DNA of 64,000 nt, taken from NCBI GenBank assembly GCA_963922205.1, contig CAWUHX010000016.1, forward strand, positions 992,001 through 1,056,000, read 5' to 3'. This DNA is from Romanomermis culicivorax. Its lineage: Eukaryota; Nematoda; Enoplea; Mermithida; Mermithidae. Shown in pieces: positions 22,252 through 33,403 of this stretch (the first letter of the stretch is position 1; every line of letters starts with the position of its first letter). The translations under genes and the position numbers were made by a program. The notes beneath the pieces were generated by a model, which was given only the letters and a program-made list of their open reading frames with translations, was not told the origin of the DNA and ran no database searches.

Positions 22252-22845
22252 TCAACTGAGAAAGTTTTTGCCTAGAAGGATGTCTGCTGTGCAATCTTTT
22301 TGGACATGGACCATGATTGTTTCCTGGATTGTTTGGGCTGTCACTGTGACAAAAGTGGTCCCTACAAAGTGAATCGGAAGATTATTTGCTGCTTTTGCTT
22401 GGACTAGCGGGGGTTTCATGTCTAACTGTAGGATTTGAGCGATTCGGGAATCAATGAGTGAGTAAACTGCACCAGTGTCAATCATGCCTTTTGTCATTAA
22501 TTTGCCATTAAGTGTGATTGGAATATGAGGGGTATGTTTCTCAGGTACATTTTGGGGTGGCTTATTTGATGCAGATTGGTGAATTTGATTAATGAGTTCG
22601 ATTGCAGGAGTTCGGGGGGTATCAATATTGACAAGGACGTATTTCTGCTGTGTTTGTGCCCCACGACGATTAGCTAATTCTAAAAGTGCATGGCCGAATG
22701 ATGGGGGAATGGTCTCATGTAGATGTCTGTTGTTTGATGGTATTTCATACGCATGATCATGTGTGGCATGATGCTTTGGAGAGGGGAAATATTTTCGAAG
22801 AACGAGAAACAAATAAAAGACGCCTGCAATAACTGATGTTGATTT
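22252..22845 (-). CDS. Element 1 envelope membrane anchor and protease, one frame
   Basis: This frame opens before 22836 with a hydrophobic segment (SVIAGVFYLFLVL) and a short basic, His-rich tail. It then runs into a retropepsin-like aspartic protease with KGMIDTGAVYSLID and a second conserved strand ending DILLGKNFLS. A TGA at 22252-22254 follows immediately, and the same frame continues into RT. The membrane segment fits as the anchor of the envelope-like ORF, which ends out of frame at 22757. The anchor thus lies in the pol frame, so either a frameshift mutation or an unusual overlap joins the two. Confidence 0.75.
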   Translation of the reverse strand, partial: KSTSVIAGVFYLFLVLRKYFPSPKHHATHDHAYEIPSNNRHLHETIPPSFGHALLELANRRGAQTQQKYVLVNIDTPRTPAIELINQIHQSASNKPPQNVPEKHTPHIPITLNGKLMTKGMIDTGAVYSLIDSRIAQILQLDMKPPLVQAKAANNLPIHFVGTTFVTVTAQTIQETIMVHVQKDCTADILLGKNFLS

Positions 22846-24475
22846 GTAGGGGTTCTTTGAGTAAATTGTTTAATCCGTCCGTGAGACTTTGGGTGGTACC
22901 AGTTATTACATGTTCTATGCCTTGACCGGCGCCAGAGAGGGTATTTCCGAGTGCTTGTCCAGTGCCTGAGATCATGTTGTAAACTGTATCGGAATTGAGA
23001 GACATTTGGGCGGTGTAATTGATGAGTTTTTTAACAACATTTTCGAGTGTGTGAGTTTTGTAAATGTATTGTTTCAAAAAGAGTAAGTTGGTTGAAATAG
23101 TTGCAAGTTGATCATGAAAAATGGCGGGTGTATTAAAATGGAAAAGGGAGAAATTTTGGTTCCAGACGATTTCTAAAGGTAAATTTGTGACATGCGGGGA
23201 TCCTGTTTCACTTACCCATGTATTATTCTGTTTGTAAAGGGCTACATGCATGTGATGGCAGTCAACGGTTTGTGAGAAAGGGGTCAAATTGTTGCCTCCT
23301 GGATTCGAAAACATGAGTTTGGTTCCTACGAGAATGGGCAAAATTTTGTAGCATGTTTGGTTGATTTTGTGGTTGTAAAGGATTGTAGATGCATTTACCT
23401 GCTTGCAGGGCCAGACTGTGAGGGCTTCTCCTGTGAATTCTGCTATGATGCCCGTTCTTTGTAGAAATGCACTGGCTCCAAGGGTTGCATCAAGACGTAA
23501 AATTTGCCATACGAGGTCAAGGTGACGCTGTGCCTGTCTGCATAATTCATTCCATACGTTTTTGAAATTTTGAATTTCGAATTCCTGGATTTTGTCTGCT
23601 AGATAATTTAGTTTCGCGTTAATGGGTTCAAAATCATCAAAATCGTAGAGTGTAGTATGGGTTTCGTTGGTTTTTGGGGTTAAAAATGCATTACGATGTG
23701 GTGTGCTTTTGTCTAATTGTACAATAATGCCTTGTTTGGTTAGAATGCTGTCTTGGATTTCTGGGTAATTGGGGTTCGAAAAGAGTGTATTTTTAACCGA
23801 GAATGCACCTTGTAGCTCTTCTATTATCATGTGGGTATGTGTGTGTTTGATGAGATATGTGTTTTTGTATTCGAAGGGGCATAAGTTTTCAAATGCTGTT
23901 TCATTCCAGATAATAGATCCGTCAGCTGTGACACAATGACCTGATGTCGGTTTGCATGACCCTAGGTCACCTAATGTACCTGTCATAGATTTTCCATTCC
24001 AAGATGCTATTTGTCCTATTTCTATGATGACGTTAGTGACCGAGGTACAATGGTCTGTACAACACCATGTGTATTCTATGCTTAGGGAGTTATTTGTTGA
24101 CCAAAATCCTGGTTGGGTTTCGTATAATTTTTGACCGTTGTGTTCTTTGTCTATAACGATTGCCTTACAAAGATGTGGGGTTAGATTTTGCATTTTGGTT
24201 TGGTCGAAGACAATACCTTTTGATCCAAAAAATCCTGTATTAGTACAAATTTTGCGTTTGCGAACACTGCATTTGTATGCGTCTGTAATGTGGGGCTTAG
24301 TGGAGGGGATATAGATTTTTCCGAATGTCTGTAGGGGTTTGTCTACTGTGGAAGGGGGCATGCATGATACAAGTTTTGGTATGCTGACTGAGTGACCGCT
24401 CAATGAAGTTCCACACATCTGAAATTGGGCACTACACGATGTGGGGATTATTATACAAAGAAAAATACAAAACAT
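22757..24475 (-). CDS. Element 1 envelope-like glycoprotein, located between gag and protease
   Basis: A 572-codon ORF opens with a signal-peptide-like MFCIFLCIIIPTSCSA. The ectodomain is Cys-rich (CC and C-x3-C pairs, WPC) and has many N-x-S/T sites. Near its end a Gly-rich stretch (ISGTGQALGNTLSGAGQGIE) precedes the point where a membrane anchor is expected; that anchor is in the overlapping frame. This looks like a class of retroelement envelope protein that mediates membrane entry. I could not decide its family: a class III or a phlebovirus-like fold are both possible. It is in the same frame as gag, separated by a TGA at 24560-24562. Confidence 0.65.
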   Translation of the reverse strand: MFCIFLCIIIPTSCSAQFQMCGTSLSGHSVSIPKLVSCMPPSTVDKPLQTFGKIYIPSTKPHITDAYKCSVRKRKICTNTGFFGSKGIVFDQTKMQNLTPHLCKAIVIDKEHNGQKLYETQPGFWSTNNSLSIEYTWCCTDHCTSVTNVIIEIGQIASWNGKSMTGTLGDLGSCKPTSGHCVTADGSIIWNETAFENLCPFEYKNTYLIKHTHTHMIIEELQGAFSVKNTLFSNPNYPEIQDSILTKQGIIVQLDKSTPHRNAFLTPKTNETHTTLYDFDDFEPINAKLNYLADKIQEFEIQNFKNVWNELCRQAQRHLDLVWQILRLDATLGASAFLQRTGIIAEFTGEALTVWPCKQVNASTILYNHKINQTCYKILPILVGTKLMFSNPGGNNLTPFSQTVDCHHMHVALYKQNNTWVSETGSPHVTNLPLEIVWNQNFSLFHFNTPAIFHDQLATISTNLLFLKQYIYKTHTLENVVKKLINYTAQMSLNSDTVYNMISGTGQALGNTLSGAGQGIEHVITGTTQSLTDGLNNLLKEPLQINISYCRRLLFVSRSSKIFPLSKASCHT

Positions 24476-24559
24476 CGGCCAATGGAATGTTTTAGTGGAG
24501 GCAGCGGGGCACTGTGTTTTTTCGCTCTGCTCGATTTGGCGTGGCGGTTTTTGGTGTTG

Positions 24560-25438
24560 TCATTTTGTGGTTTTGAGCTGGGGGGATGGCCGGTTTGAAA
24601 TCTGAAGGGTCTGTAAAATTTTAGAAGTTGAGTCATGGGATGGGGTTTGGACTTGCTTACTTGTGGGGGTCGGTAGAAGTGTTTGGCGGGGGTGGAATTG
24701 GTAGGGTTCGGGGGTCAGGCCATGGAGAAGGGATAGCAAGTTGTGGCCTGTTTTCGACGGGGTTTCAAGGGCGGTGGGCCGCGTGGTGTCTTGCTTTCGG
24801 GGTATCTTGTAGCCTACGGGGATGGTGGGCGGCGATTTTTCGATTTTTGCAGCTTCAGGCGTGGGGGGTGGTGACATGGCGCACCAATCGGGTATGTCCA
24901 GATCAAGGTCGTATTCGTCACTACGGCGGTGGGTGTTGGGCATGATAGTTCCTAAAGTAGTCTGAGGGCCGTTAGTTATGGCGGGTAATTTTGAGTAAAA
25001 TGTGGGGTCGTCAATGTCCATGAGGGGTTGGGGTTGCCTGTACTCAATGCAATTTTGAATATTAAGACTCTGCTGATTTGGGCAATACCTGCTTGTATGA
25101 CCTCTCTGCTTGCATAGAAAACATTGAAAATTGGAGTAGGGTTTCGAAAGGCAGTTATTTGATCTATGTCCTGTTTGGGAGCAGTGGATGCATTGGCTTT
25201 TACAATCACGTGTACTGTGATTATTACGGGAACAGATTTCACATGATTTTCGGGTACCTACTGATTTACAATTACGAGCTACGTGTCCCATTTGTCCACA
25301 CTGGAAGCATGTGGGGTGGTATTGTTCCTGTAATACACTAGGGGTGGTATTGTTCCTGTAAGCATTATTCCTGCTGAAAGTATTGTTACTGAAATTGTTG
25401 TAGCTACTTTGTTGTGGGGATTGAGGTTTTTGTTTGAT
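24560..25438 (-). pseudogene. Element 1 gag, C-terminal part with four zinc knuckles
   Basis: The downstream part of gag after the element 2 insertion site. Four CX2CX4HX4C zinc knuckles lie at about 25309-25082 (CFQCGQMGHVARNC, CEICSRNNHSTRDC, CIHCSQTGHRSNNC, CFLCKQRGHTSRYC), marking the RNA-binding nucleocapsid. A Pro-rich tail ends at a TGA (24560-24562). The first codons of the tracked frame beyond 25438 come from the LTR of element 2 and are not gag. The frame matches the upstream gag piece once the insert and one TGAT are removed. Confidence 0.85.
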
Positions 25439-26028
25439 TGTTGTAGTGTGTTTTCCCCCGATTTTTATCGTTTTGTCAAAATACGTCACAGGCCCGCAGG
25501 TGGCAAGTGGAGAGAGCAACGCGGACCACCAGTGGCCATCTTACTGTAGCGCACGTCGGTACGCGTGCGCTGGTCTCTCTCTCTTCACTTATCATAACGT
25601 ATACTTTGTGTGTGTTTTTATTTCTCTACTAGTTGTGTGCCCCGCCGGCCACCACTAGTTTATATTAGCAGCCTCCCACCACGCCTTCTCGTCTTTTCTC
25701 GCCTGTGCATGGGAGTCGATTTATTATTATTATTTTTCCTTCGCCGCGCCTGTCGCGTTTTTGTCACGTAAGTTTCGTACTTTTATCGTATAATAATAAA
25801 TAGGTAGGAAAGTCCCTTCGTCTCTTGGTACTGAGAAATAAGGGAGATAATTAAAGAAACCAAGCTTTCTTTAATTGTTGGGTTAATCTTTGACGGGGTT
25901 TAAGTACCAGTAATTAGGTTATCGGGTAAACGTGGGCGTGGGACGCACGTACATTAAGGACGCAACCTCCGAATCCCAATCCTGCTCCCGCCGCATCATC
26001 GCCGACCCGGACAAACCAAGATACAACA
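25439..26028 (+). repeat. 5' LTR of element 2
   Basis: 590 bp, TGTTGTAGTG…ATACAACA, same length as the copy at 39023. It contains a strong splice-donor-like CAC/gtaagt at 25768. Confidence 0.96.
25768..25773 (+). promoter_or_regulatory. Candidate splice donor in the LTR leader
   Basis: The sequence cac|gtaagt matches the consensus donor. Its position in the transcribed leader would allow a retrovirus-style spliced mRNA reaching the acceptor at 33309. This is inference from sequence only. Confidence 0.4.
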
Positions 26029-26029
26029 C

Positions 26030-26047
26030 TGGTGACCGCTTGGATTG
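26030..26047 (+). other. Primer-binding site of element 2
   Basis: One base after the LTR the sequence reads TGGTGACCGCTTGG, complementary to a tRNA 3' end ending in CCA. The core is the same as in element 1. I do not name the tRNA. Confidence 0.65.
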
Positions 26048-26164
26048 TACGTTGCCGCTCCCCGCTGTTGCGTTGCATCCGAAAAATCCAAAGAATTCAA
26101 AATTCGACCCCGCCGTAGCTGCGCCAAAGGGTACAAACGAGGTTATTATACCTTGAGAAAAAAG

Positions 26165-28504
26165 ATGCCAACGGTAAGCCACACACCGCCGGACTTCACT
26201 CGATTTCCGTCGCGTTCCAGTTCTCCGAACGCCCCCACAGCCGCACCCCGCGCCTTGAGTTTTGACCAGATGCTGTTGCCGCGACCCTCAAATATTACGC
26301 AATTGACAGCGGTACCCACGGTAAGCCTCCCGCCCCATAATCCGCCCTTGTCTAATTTCAGCACTCCCGCGCTGGACGGGACGGCACAACCGCAAGTACT
26401 GCTCATTCCCGCAACTGTGGCGACAAATAATTCTCAAACCCCGTGGTCTCTAAATCAAAACCTCCTCACCGCCGCCGAAAATTGCCTTAACGCGCCGCCC
26501 GCATCGCAAATGCCGCCGCTGAACGTGCCAACTCGAAGTAATAACGACCAAATCGTCGCCAGAACCGACTCTTCCGAATCCTTTGTCAATATCGAACCAC
26601 CGCAAGCCCCAGCCGCCACCCGTGCTTCAGTAAATGATCACCGCAGCAGTTTAGCTATCGCGAACGCCAACGAAGTCCAAAATTTTCGAATCGAAGCACG
26701 CGACGCGCTGGAACAACTCAACACCGCCGCCGGGCGTATAACCAACAATGTCCCTATGGTACAAACCATCGACCAAATTATCGGCGCCATCTCCGATCAA
26801 TTCCAAGCCCAACAATTACGCGTCCAACGCGAAATTCAAGAACAAACAAAAGCCACTAACGCGCGTTTCGCCGCACTCGCTGAGCAAATGCAACAATTGA
26901 TTTCCACAACCGCCGCCGCGACGCACGCGCCTAATCCGCCTACACCAAGACCGCTGCCGGTGTCCTCACGGTTTCACGGCGAGGAAACAAGAGATATTTA
27001 TATCCCAAACGAAACTCTCCGTGAAACTGAACCGGCTCCAGTCTTTGGCAGGCTACCAAACCAAGTCAAACCCAAAGCCCCATCGACGGATACCTTATAT
27101 AATAACGAGTTCGCCCGCACTACGCGCGCCGACGAGGATTTACACCGTTCCGCGCTTCAAAGACGCCTACCGCCCGCGGCAACCCAGTTTGGCTTCTCAG
27201 ATTACCCACCCGAGGATTATTATGAACACTCGCATCCTCGGTACGACATGCCGCGCATGTCTCATCGTGAGGAAGATAGCCGCATCAAAACAATCGTCGA
27301 CAATATGCACCCGCTGATAATTGACGCCGCCGCAACCAATAAACGCCTGTTACGCTTCTTCATCCGACTGGAAAATGAGTTCGGCTACGACGCCTCCAAT
27401 CACGTAAAGATGAGTGCCCTTCGCCGACTTACCCGCGATACGCCGAGCGATATGATCCAAGATATGACGCGGTACGAAGACGCCAAACACTTGCTCATGT
27501 TCCAGTTGGCGCCCGATTGCAACCCGATGACTCTTAAACGCGAACTTGCGTCAATCACCCCAGAAGCTGGAGAAGAACCCGCCGCGTTTCTAAGTAAGGT
27601 AATGACTTATGTACAATTACTGTATCAGCATGAAGATCAAACTTTCCGGCATAAACAAGTAATTGACACCTTTCTGACCAAAATGCCTGTTTTCTATCAA
27701 CTCACAATTGGCGAACAAGCAAAGGGTTTCACAAATGTTCAACAACTGGCCGACGCCGTAGCCAAAGCCCGTAGTGTCCTCAATGCAACTAAAGCCGAAA
27801 TCGGAACCGCAGAACGACCCATTCTGGTAAATCAAGCTGATCAAGATGCACCACCACCAAAGTCGCCGCAACCGTTTGACCGCCGTTTTGAACACCGCCG
27901 CAGCATAGACCGCCCTCAAAATCACTACCGCGAGCGCTCACCCTCAATGGACCGTAGGATGCAAAATTCGGCGCCGCAACCCACTAAATTCGTCTCTTTT
28001 CAACCACAAGCGATTGGGCCACCGCCGCCGCAACCGCCGCGCACGGAGATGCTTTTGGAACAATTAATTCAACGATACGACCGCGACTATGAAGAACGAA
28101 AATCCCGACAACGCCCTGAAGAAATGATGCCCAACAATAGGCAACAAAGCCCGCGCCACCAATCTCAAAGCAGAGAACCGCACGCAAATCGTTTTGACCG
28201 ATCCGCCAGCAGAGACCGCGCACGTACGACGCAGCTACAGGTCTTTGGTGCGACGCCCACAAATCCCGCACCCACAACACCGAAGACTGTGTCTGGCTCA
28301 AACGGCGGAACGCTCAACAGTCAACCCGACTTGAATCAAATGGCCCAAATTACGCCGCCCAACCACGGCAAGTTGACTTCCGAAACAATTCAAACGATGT
28401 CCGTGGACAACCCGATTGGTGACCCCGCCGCGGAGGACCACCCCAACGAGGCGGGAACTATGCCCGCGGCGCAAGAAACCATTTCTATGAAGGTAACCCT
28501 ATAA
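26165..28504 (+). CDS. Element 2 Gag
   Basis: The ATG at 26165 is the first good start after the PBS, giving 779 codons; the frame is open upstream without an ATG. Residues 1-170 are Pro/Ser/Ala-rich and look disordered. About 172-250 form a coiled coil ([20 protein letters not shown]). A helical capsid-like domain lies at about 378-560, followed by an Arg/Asp/Ser-rich basic tail. No CCHC zinc knuckle is present. An RGG-like stretch lies in the -1 frame from 28423, inside the overlap with pol, so nucleic acid binding may be supplied by that part or by the basic tail. Confidence 0.85.
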   Translation: MPTVSHTPPDFTRFPSRSSSPNAPTAAPRALSFDQMLLPRPSNITQLTAVPTVSLPPHNPPLSNFSTPALDGTAQPQVLLIPATVATNNSQTPWSLNQNLLTAAENCLNAPPASQMPPLNVPTRSNNDQIVARTDSSESFVNIEPPQAPAATRASVNDHRSSLAIANANEVQNFRIEARDALEQLNTAAGRITNNVPMVQTIDQIIGAISDQFQAQQLRVQREIQEQTKATNARFAALAEQMQQLISTTAAATHAPNPPTPRPLPVSSRFHGEETRDIYIPNETLRETEPAPVFGRLPNQVKPKAPSTDTLYNNEFARTTRADEDLHRSALQRRLPPAATQFGFSDYPPEDYYEHSHPRYDMPRMSHREEDSRIKTIVDNMHPLIIDAAATNKRLLRFFIRLENEFGYDASNHVKMSALRRLTRDTPSDMIQDMTRYEDAKHLLMFQLAPDCNPMTLKRELASITPEAGEEPAAFLSKVMTYVQLLYQHEDQTFRHKQVIDTFLTKMPVFYQLTIGEQAKGFTNVQQLADAVAKARSVLNATKAEIGTAERPILVNQADQDAPPPKSPQPFDRRFEHRRSIDRPQNHYRERSPSMDRRMQNSAPQPTKFVSFQPQAIGPPPPQPPRTEMLLEQLIQRYDRDYEERKSRQRPEEMMPNNRQQSPRHQSQSREPHANRFDRSASRDRARTTQLQVFGATPTNPAPTTPKTVSGSNGGTLNSQPDLNQMAQITPPNHGKLTSETIQTMSVDNPIGDPAAEDHPNEAGTMPAAQETISMKVTL

Positions 28505-30783
28505 AACGCCCAAATGATTTTGTTCAGAATACCTACGCCGTTTACCCGAACCATCAATTTCCGGCGCCGTGGGAACAGCATATCCACTACAACGCGGTAC
28601 CCGCCCCATACCTCACGACGCCGACAGATTCATCGCGCGCTAGCTCTCAATCTTCAGAATTGCAAATTACCCTACCCGCCCTTCCGGCACTGAATACGGC
28701 GTCAATACCCGCGCTCGAAACACGCGTTAACAATCAATCAACGTCAACGGCCAATATGGTTGTTCCATCAAAAGAAATCGCTTCCGCCGCGCCGATTGTT
28801 AGCCCCGGCATTGTCCGTTGGAACGCAACGGGCCGCACTTTTCAAAACCCCTGTCACATCCGTTCGTCCGTTTGTCAAATTGATAACCTCACGCCATCTT
28901 CCAAATCGTTTGTCCGCAAGTACGCTTCTACGAGAGCCTTTCAAATCCCAATCAAAATTGGAGCCGTCAAAGCACACGCGCTCATCGACACAGGTGCCCA
29001 GTGTTCCGTCCTCTCATCAGGATTAGTCAAGCGCGCTTTCGACAAACAATCGCTTCAACTCCCGATTTGTGGAAAAATAAAAGTAGCCGATGGTGCCATA
29101 GTCAACGCTCACGGCCCGGTAGTCGTTACGATGGAATCCGCGTTCGGAGAGCACATGATCAAATGTGTAATCCTTGACAACGACGGAAACGATCAATTCA
29201 TCATTGGAACCGATTTCCTCGCGCATCCCGATATCCATGCCATTTTAAATTTCAAAGACAATTACATCGAAATTCAAGACGTTAAACTGCCGCTCAAGGT
29301 AATCGCCTCGGTCCGCCCGCAAACGGAACTGTTTCTCAACGCCACTAACGACAACGTTCTAGAAGAAATACCAGAGGACGAACGAGTAAGTTGTTATGAT
29401 GATAAATCCGATATTTTTAGCCAACCCGAAGAAATCGAAGTTGAACAACCGATACGGCAGGCTCAACCTAATCCACACCAACCGCCCCCTCGGCGGCTGG
29501 AGGTTACCGAGCTCGCCGAACCGATTTTTCTCGTTGCCCAAGCTTCCGTTTCGATTTCACCGCACTGCCAACAATGGGTCAAAAGTAGCGTTTTTCCCAC
29601 AACATCGGCGACAGTGCCCGACGTGATCGTACAACCACTCGCCACGGATAAGGTTGCCGCAGAACTTCCAGTCGAAACCGCAGTGGTCAACATCACCAAC
29701 GGTCATTGTCCGCTCCTCTTCATCAACAATACGCCGAACAGTATCAAACTCCGACCAAATCAACTCATTGCGATGGCAAAGCACACGCTGGAGTATCTCA
29801 AAACCCATGCCGATTGTCAGATAGCAAATGCAGCCGCCAACCGCGACTTAACCGACCACGAGCCGGCCGCACTGGACAAATCATTTCCCGGCCACACCGC
29901 ACAACAAAAGCTGGAATACGCCCTGAACAAAATGACCGAAAAGACCTACGTTTCTACCGCGCAAAAAGCAAAAGCCCTCAGGATGCTCCGACAGCACCGA
30001 GATGTTTTCAGCCTCCCCGGCGACAAGCCAACTATCACTAGCGAGTTGACCATCAGCATCGACACCGGCACTGCAAAGCCCGTATCCCGCCATTATCATC
30101 GCGCTGTGATGGAGCAGAGACCGATTGTCCGTCGCCATATTCAAGAAATGCTCGATAATGACTTTAACGAACCATCCCGCTCACCTTGGGCCGCACCGCT
30201 ATTTTTGGTAAAGAAAAAGGACGGCTCTTGGAGACCCGTTGTCGACTACTGCGGAATAAACAACGTTACGCCGAGCGACAAATTCCCGATCCCGCGCATC
30301 GAAGATTACCTGGACGCAATGGGACACGCGAAATTCTTCACCACGCTCGATCTCAAAGCAGGGTATTGGCAAGTACCCCTCAATGCCGAGTCCCGCGATA
30401 AAATAACCTTCATTTGCCAAGAAGGTTTGTTTCGTTTCAAAGTTTTGCCGTTCGGCTTGAAGAACGTGCCCGCCGAATTTCAACGCTTAATGGAAAGGAT
30501 CCTTCGCCCATATATTTGGAAAATTTGCCTCGTTTATATTGACGATATCATAATTTTTTCGAATTCGTTTGAAGAACACTTGGAGCATTTACAAATCGTT
30601 TTCGACGCCCTCCGCGCCGCCAACCTTACGCTTCGGCCCGATAAATGCGAATTCCTGCCGCCGCAAGTCAAGTTTTTGGGACACCTTCTCAGCCCCGCGG
30701 AATTGCCGCCGATCCGGAGAAAGTCAAAGCGATCACCGAATACGAATTCCCGAAGACTAAAAAAGGTATGCAGAGTTTTTTAG
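28423..30783 (+). CDS. Element 2 Pol: protease and reverse transcriptase
   Basis: The frame is -1 relative to gag, with an 82-nt overlap (28423-28504). No canonical slippery heptamer is seen there, so expression may be by a non-standard shift, or this copy is mutated. The protease has [17 protein letters not shown] and a second motif [15 protein letters not shown] has [52 protein letters not shown] and the catalytic [11 protein letters not shown] (YIDD at 30535-30546). Near 30693-30696 a CCCC run marks a 1-nt loss. After it the true text continues in the frame of 30645-32891, and the tail of this ORF is nonsense. Confidence 0.92.
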   Translation, partial: PRRGGPPQRGGNYARGARNHFYEGNPIKRPNDFVQNTYAVYPNHQFPAPWEQHIHYNAVPAPYLTTPTDSSRASSQSSELQITLPALPALNTASIPALETRVNNQSTSTANMVVPSKEIASAAPIVSPGIVRWNATGRTFQNPCHIRSSVCQIDNLTPSSKSFVRKYASTRAFQIPIKIGAVKAHALIDTGAQCSVLSSGLVKRAFDKQSLQLPICGKIKVADGAIVNAHGPVVVTMESAFGEHMIKCVILDNDGNDQFIIGTDFLAHPDIHAILNFKDNYIEIQDVKLPLKVIASVRPQTELFLNATNDNVLEEIPEDERVSCYDDKSDIFSQPEEIEVEQPIRQAQPNPHQPPPRRLEVTELAEPIFLVAQASVSISPHCQQWVKSSVFPTTSATVPDVIVQPLATDKVAAELPVETAVVNITNGHCPLLFINNTPNSIKLRPNQLIAMAKHTLEYLKTHADCQIANAAANRDLTDHEPAALDKSFPGHTAQQKLEYALNKMTEKTYVSTAQKAKALRMLRQHRDVFSLPGDKPTITSELTISIDTGTAKPVSRHYHRAVMEQRPIVRRHIQEMLDNDFNEPSRSPWAAPLFLVKKKDGSWRPVVDYCGINNVTPSDKFPIPRIEDYLDAMGHAKFFTTLDLKAGYWQVPLNAESRDKITFICQEGLFRFKVLPFGLKNVPAEFQRLMERILRPYIWKICLVYIDDIIIFSNSFEEHLEHLQIVFDALRAANLTLRPDKCEFLPPQVKFLGHLLSPAELPPIRRKSKRSPNTNSRRLKKVCRVF

Positions 30784-32891
30784 GCCTAGTTCAATGGTGC
30801 AAGCGATTCATCCCGAATTTGGCGACCTTGTCCAGTCCTTTGTACGGACTCCTATGCAAAGACGCCCAATACTTCCCCACGGATGAACACCACGCCGCAT
30901 TCAAAGGCATCAAGACAGCCCTTACGTCTTCGCCCTTTCTCCGCTACCCGGTTTACGATGGCAAAGCTCAATTCGTTATCCAAACCGACGCCAGTACGAC
31001 CGCCATCGGAGCAATTTTGTATCAAGAAAACGAAAACGATCAATGGGTCATCGCCTACAATAGTCGCGTACTCACCGATGCCGAAACCCGCTACAGCACA
31101 ACTGAGCGTGAATGCCTTGCCATTGTCTATGGCTTCCGGATGTACCGCCACTATGTGTATGGCCAGAAAGTTATCGTCCGCACCGACCACAAGCCACTCG
31201 AATGGCTCAAAGACGAAAAACACCGAAACTCACGACTCCAACGCTTCGCGATCAACCTCCAGGACTACGATTACAAAGTAGAATACGTTAAAGGTAAAGA
31301 CAACGCTTGCGCCGATTTTCTGTCCAGGAAAGATGACCGCGACAAATGCCCGATCCAGAACGCTGAAAACTTGACCACTACGATTTTCGGTGAGAATTTT
31401 CACCCTGCTGGTGCAACTAAGGAAACCGACTTAATGGTACCCGAAATACGCCCAGCAGTGGCTCCACTACCCACGGAAGTTGATGCCGAAATCAACGCCA
31501 TCACTCGTGCGATGACGAGAAAGACCATCAGTTCACCCACACTCTCTAATTCAATGCCTAAAGATGCCGACCACGAACCGCCTCCCGCCGAGGTCATTAC
31601 GATTGCCGCCCACGACGAAGTTCTGAAAGCTCAAACCGCGGATCCAGCCATAACAAAAATTATCGCCTCCCTCAAAACAGACAACGCCGTCAAACACCCA
31701 CCGATTTTCTTCCTCGAAGATCAAATTTTATACCGTCAACTTAAAGAGGTCAAGCAATTAGTCGTACCCGCCTCCATGGTCGACCAAACTCTTCATCAAT
31801 TTCACGGCGCAAAAATTTTGAATCATCAAGGGACAAATCGTACGCTAGCAGCCATCAAAGCTCACTTTTGGTGGCCCCGCATGGAAGAAAACGTTCGAGA
31901 TTGGATCAAAACTTGCAAAATTTGCCAACTAACAACGCCGTGTACGTCACCACCTCCGCCATTGTTGCCAATTCAACCCAAACACCCATTTGAAATCGTG
32001 GCAACTGACATCGTCAACATTTCGCCAGTAGGTGAGAAGCCCCCCTACGTTATTGTTTTTCAGGATTACTTTACGAAATTCGTGTCCGCGCATCCGATAC
32101 CAGATCAAAAAGCTTCAACAATAGTGAAATGTTTTATTAACAACGTCGTCCTCACGCACGGCAGCCCACTTGTACTCCTTTCCGATCAAGGTGGATGCTT
32201 TACGTCAAAACTCATGCAAGATATTTGCGAACTTCTCAAAATTAGAAAAGTTAAAACAACGGGGTACCACCCCCAGTGCAACGGAATGGTCAAACGTTTC
32301 AATCAAACATTGATCACCCAACTCAAAAAGTATACCGCCGACGATCCAGACAACTGGGAGCGCTACCTGCCTTACGCCGTGTTCGCTTACAACACCACGC
32401 CGCATACAGCCACACGACATTCGCCGTTCAGTTTACTACGAGGATATGAACCGCGCATCACCTTCGACTACGACTGCGCCCGCCGTCTCACCTTGCCGTT
32501 GAATTACGACGCTTACCAACATATTCTAACGCAAGCCCAACTCAAGATGCACGAAAAGATTAAAGCTAACCTCGATGCCGCAGCGGCCACCAGCAAAGAA
32601 TATTTTGACCGCAAAGCTCGAAAACGCGACTTCGTCATCAACGACTTAGTTCTTTTAATCAACACGCGCAAAGCCAACAAAATTCAACCCGACTTCATCG
32701 GACCTTTCCTCATCACGGACGCCTCCCGCACAGCCGAAAACGTTGTTACCGTGGACTCACTCGACGCACCCGGCCGCCCGCAGACCGTCTCCATAACACG
32801 TTTGAAACCGTTTGTCCCACGACCGGCAAAGGATGCGTTTGAAAACGAAGAAGGTGGACCCCGCACGCCCCACACTTCTCGCCGGCAATAG
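30700..32891 (+). CDS. Element 2 Pol: RNase H and integrase (catalytic Glu replaced)
   Basis: It continues Pol after the frameshift, from [18 protein letters not shown]; an open frame exists from 30645, but its first codons are out-of-frame RT. RNase H shows [18 protein letters not shown], the [11 protein letters not shown] segment, [11 protein letters not shown] and NACADFLSR. Integrase has the HHCC region (CKICQ) and core residues D at 32007-32009 (ATDIV) and D at 32184-32186 (LSDQGG). The third position, 35 residues later, is Lys (GMVKRFNQT) where Glu is required, so strand transfer should be dead. The C-terminal domain has [11 protein letters not shown]. The stop is TAG at 32889-32891. 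Confidence 0.92.
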
Positions 32892-33403
32892 TTCGCTTTG
32901 AAATTTTCCTTTTGTGATACGGCACTCATCACGCCGCGTTGTAAATAATCTTTATGTTTGTTTAATTTAGATCATGGCGACCTCGTTAACGAGCAAGGAT
33001 GCACGGCAGTTTCAACACATTTTCATTCAACCTGCCTTTTATCACCATTCGACCGACTTTACAATATCACTTTACATCCTGCCCCGGTTCCCACACTTTC
33101 GCAATAGGAGGGGGGTTTCTTCTTTAATGTTAGGTTCTGTTTGGCGCGAGGCCCTTCGGTTTACTTCCGCCCGACCCTGGCCGCTATCACTCTCATAAGA
33201 CTAATTGGGAAAGGTTGATTTTACTCTCCATTAACATAGTGGTGTTTGTGTTGCTTTTCGTGATGATAGTGTTTGCATTTTCCTACTTTACACTTTCTTC
33301 ACCTTTCAGCGGCTTATTATTTTACTATTTCATTTCCATCTTTCGCTTCCAGCAGCAATAGTTGCATTTTCCAGCCACTCCCAAAATTTTTTATTTTTTC
33401 AAA
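32892..33403 (+). other. Spacer between pol and accessory genes with candidate splice acceptors
   Basis: No credible gene. A pyrimidine tract followed by acctttcag (AG at 33308-33309) and a second one at cgcttccag (about 33351) look like 3' splice sites. They lie just before the first ATG of the accessory block (33404). A 75-codon frame at 32974-33198 is not supported. Confidence 0.45.
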
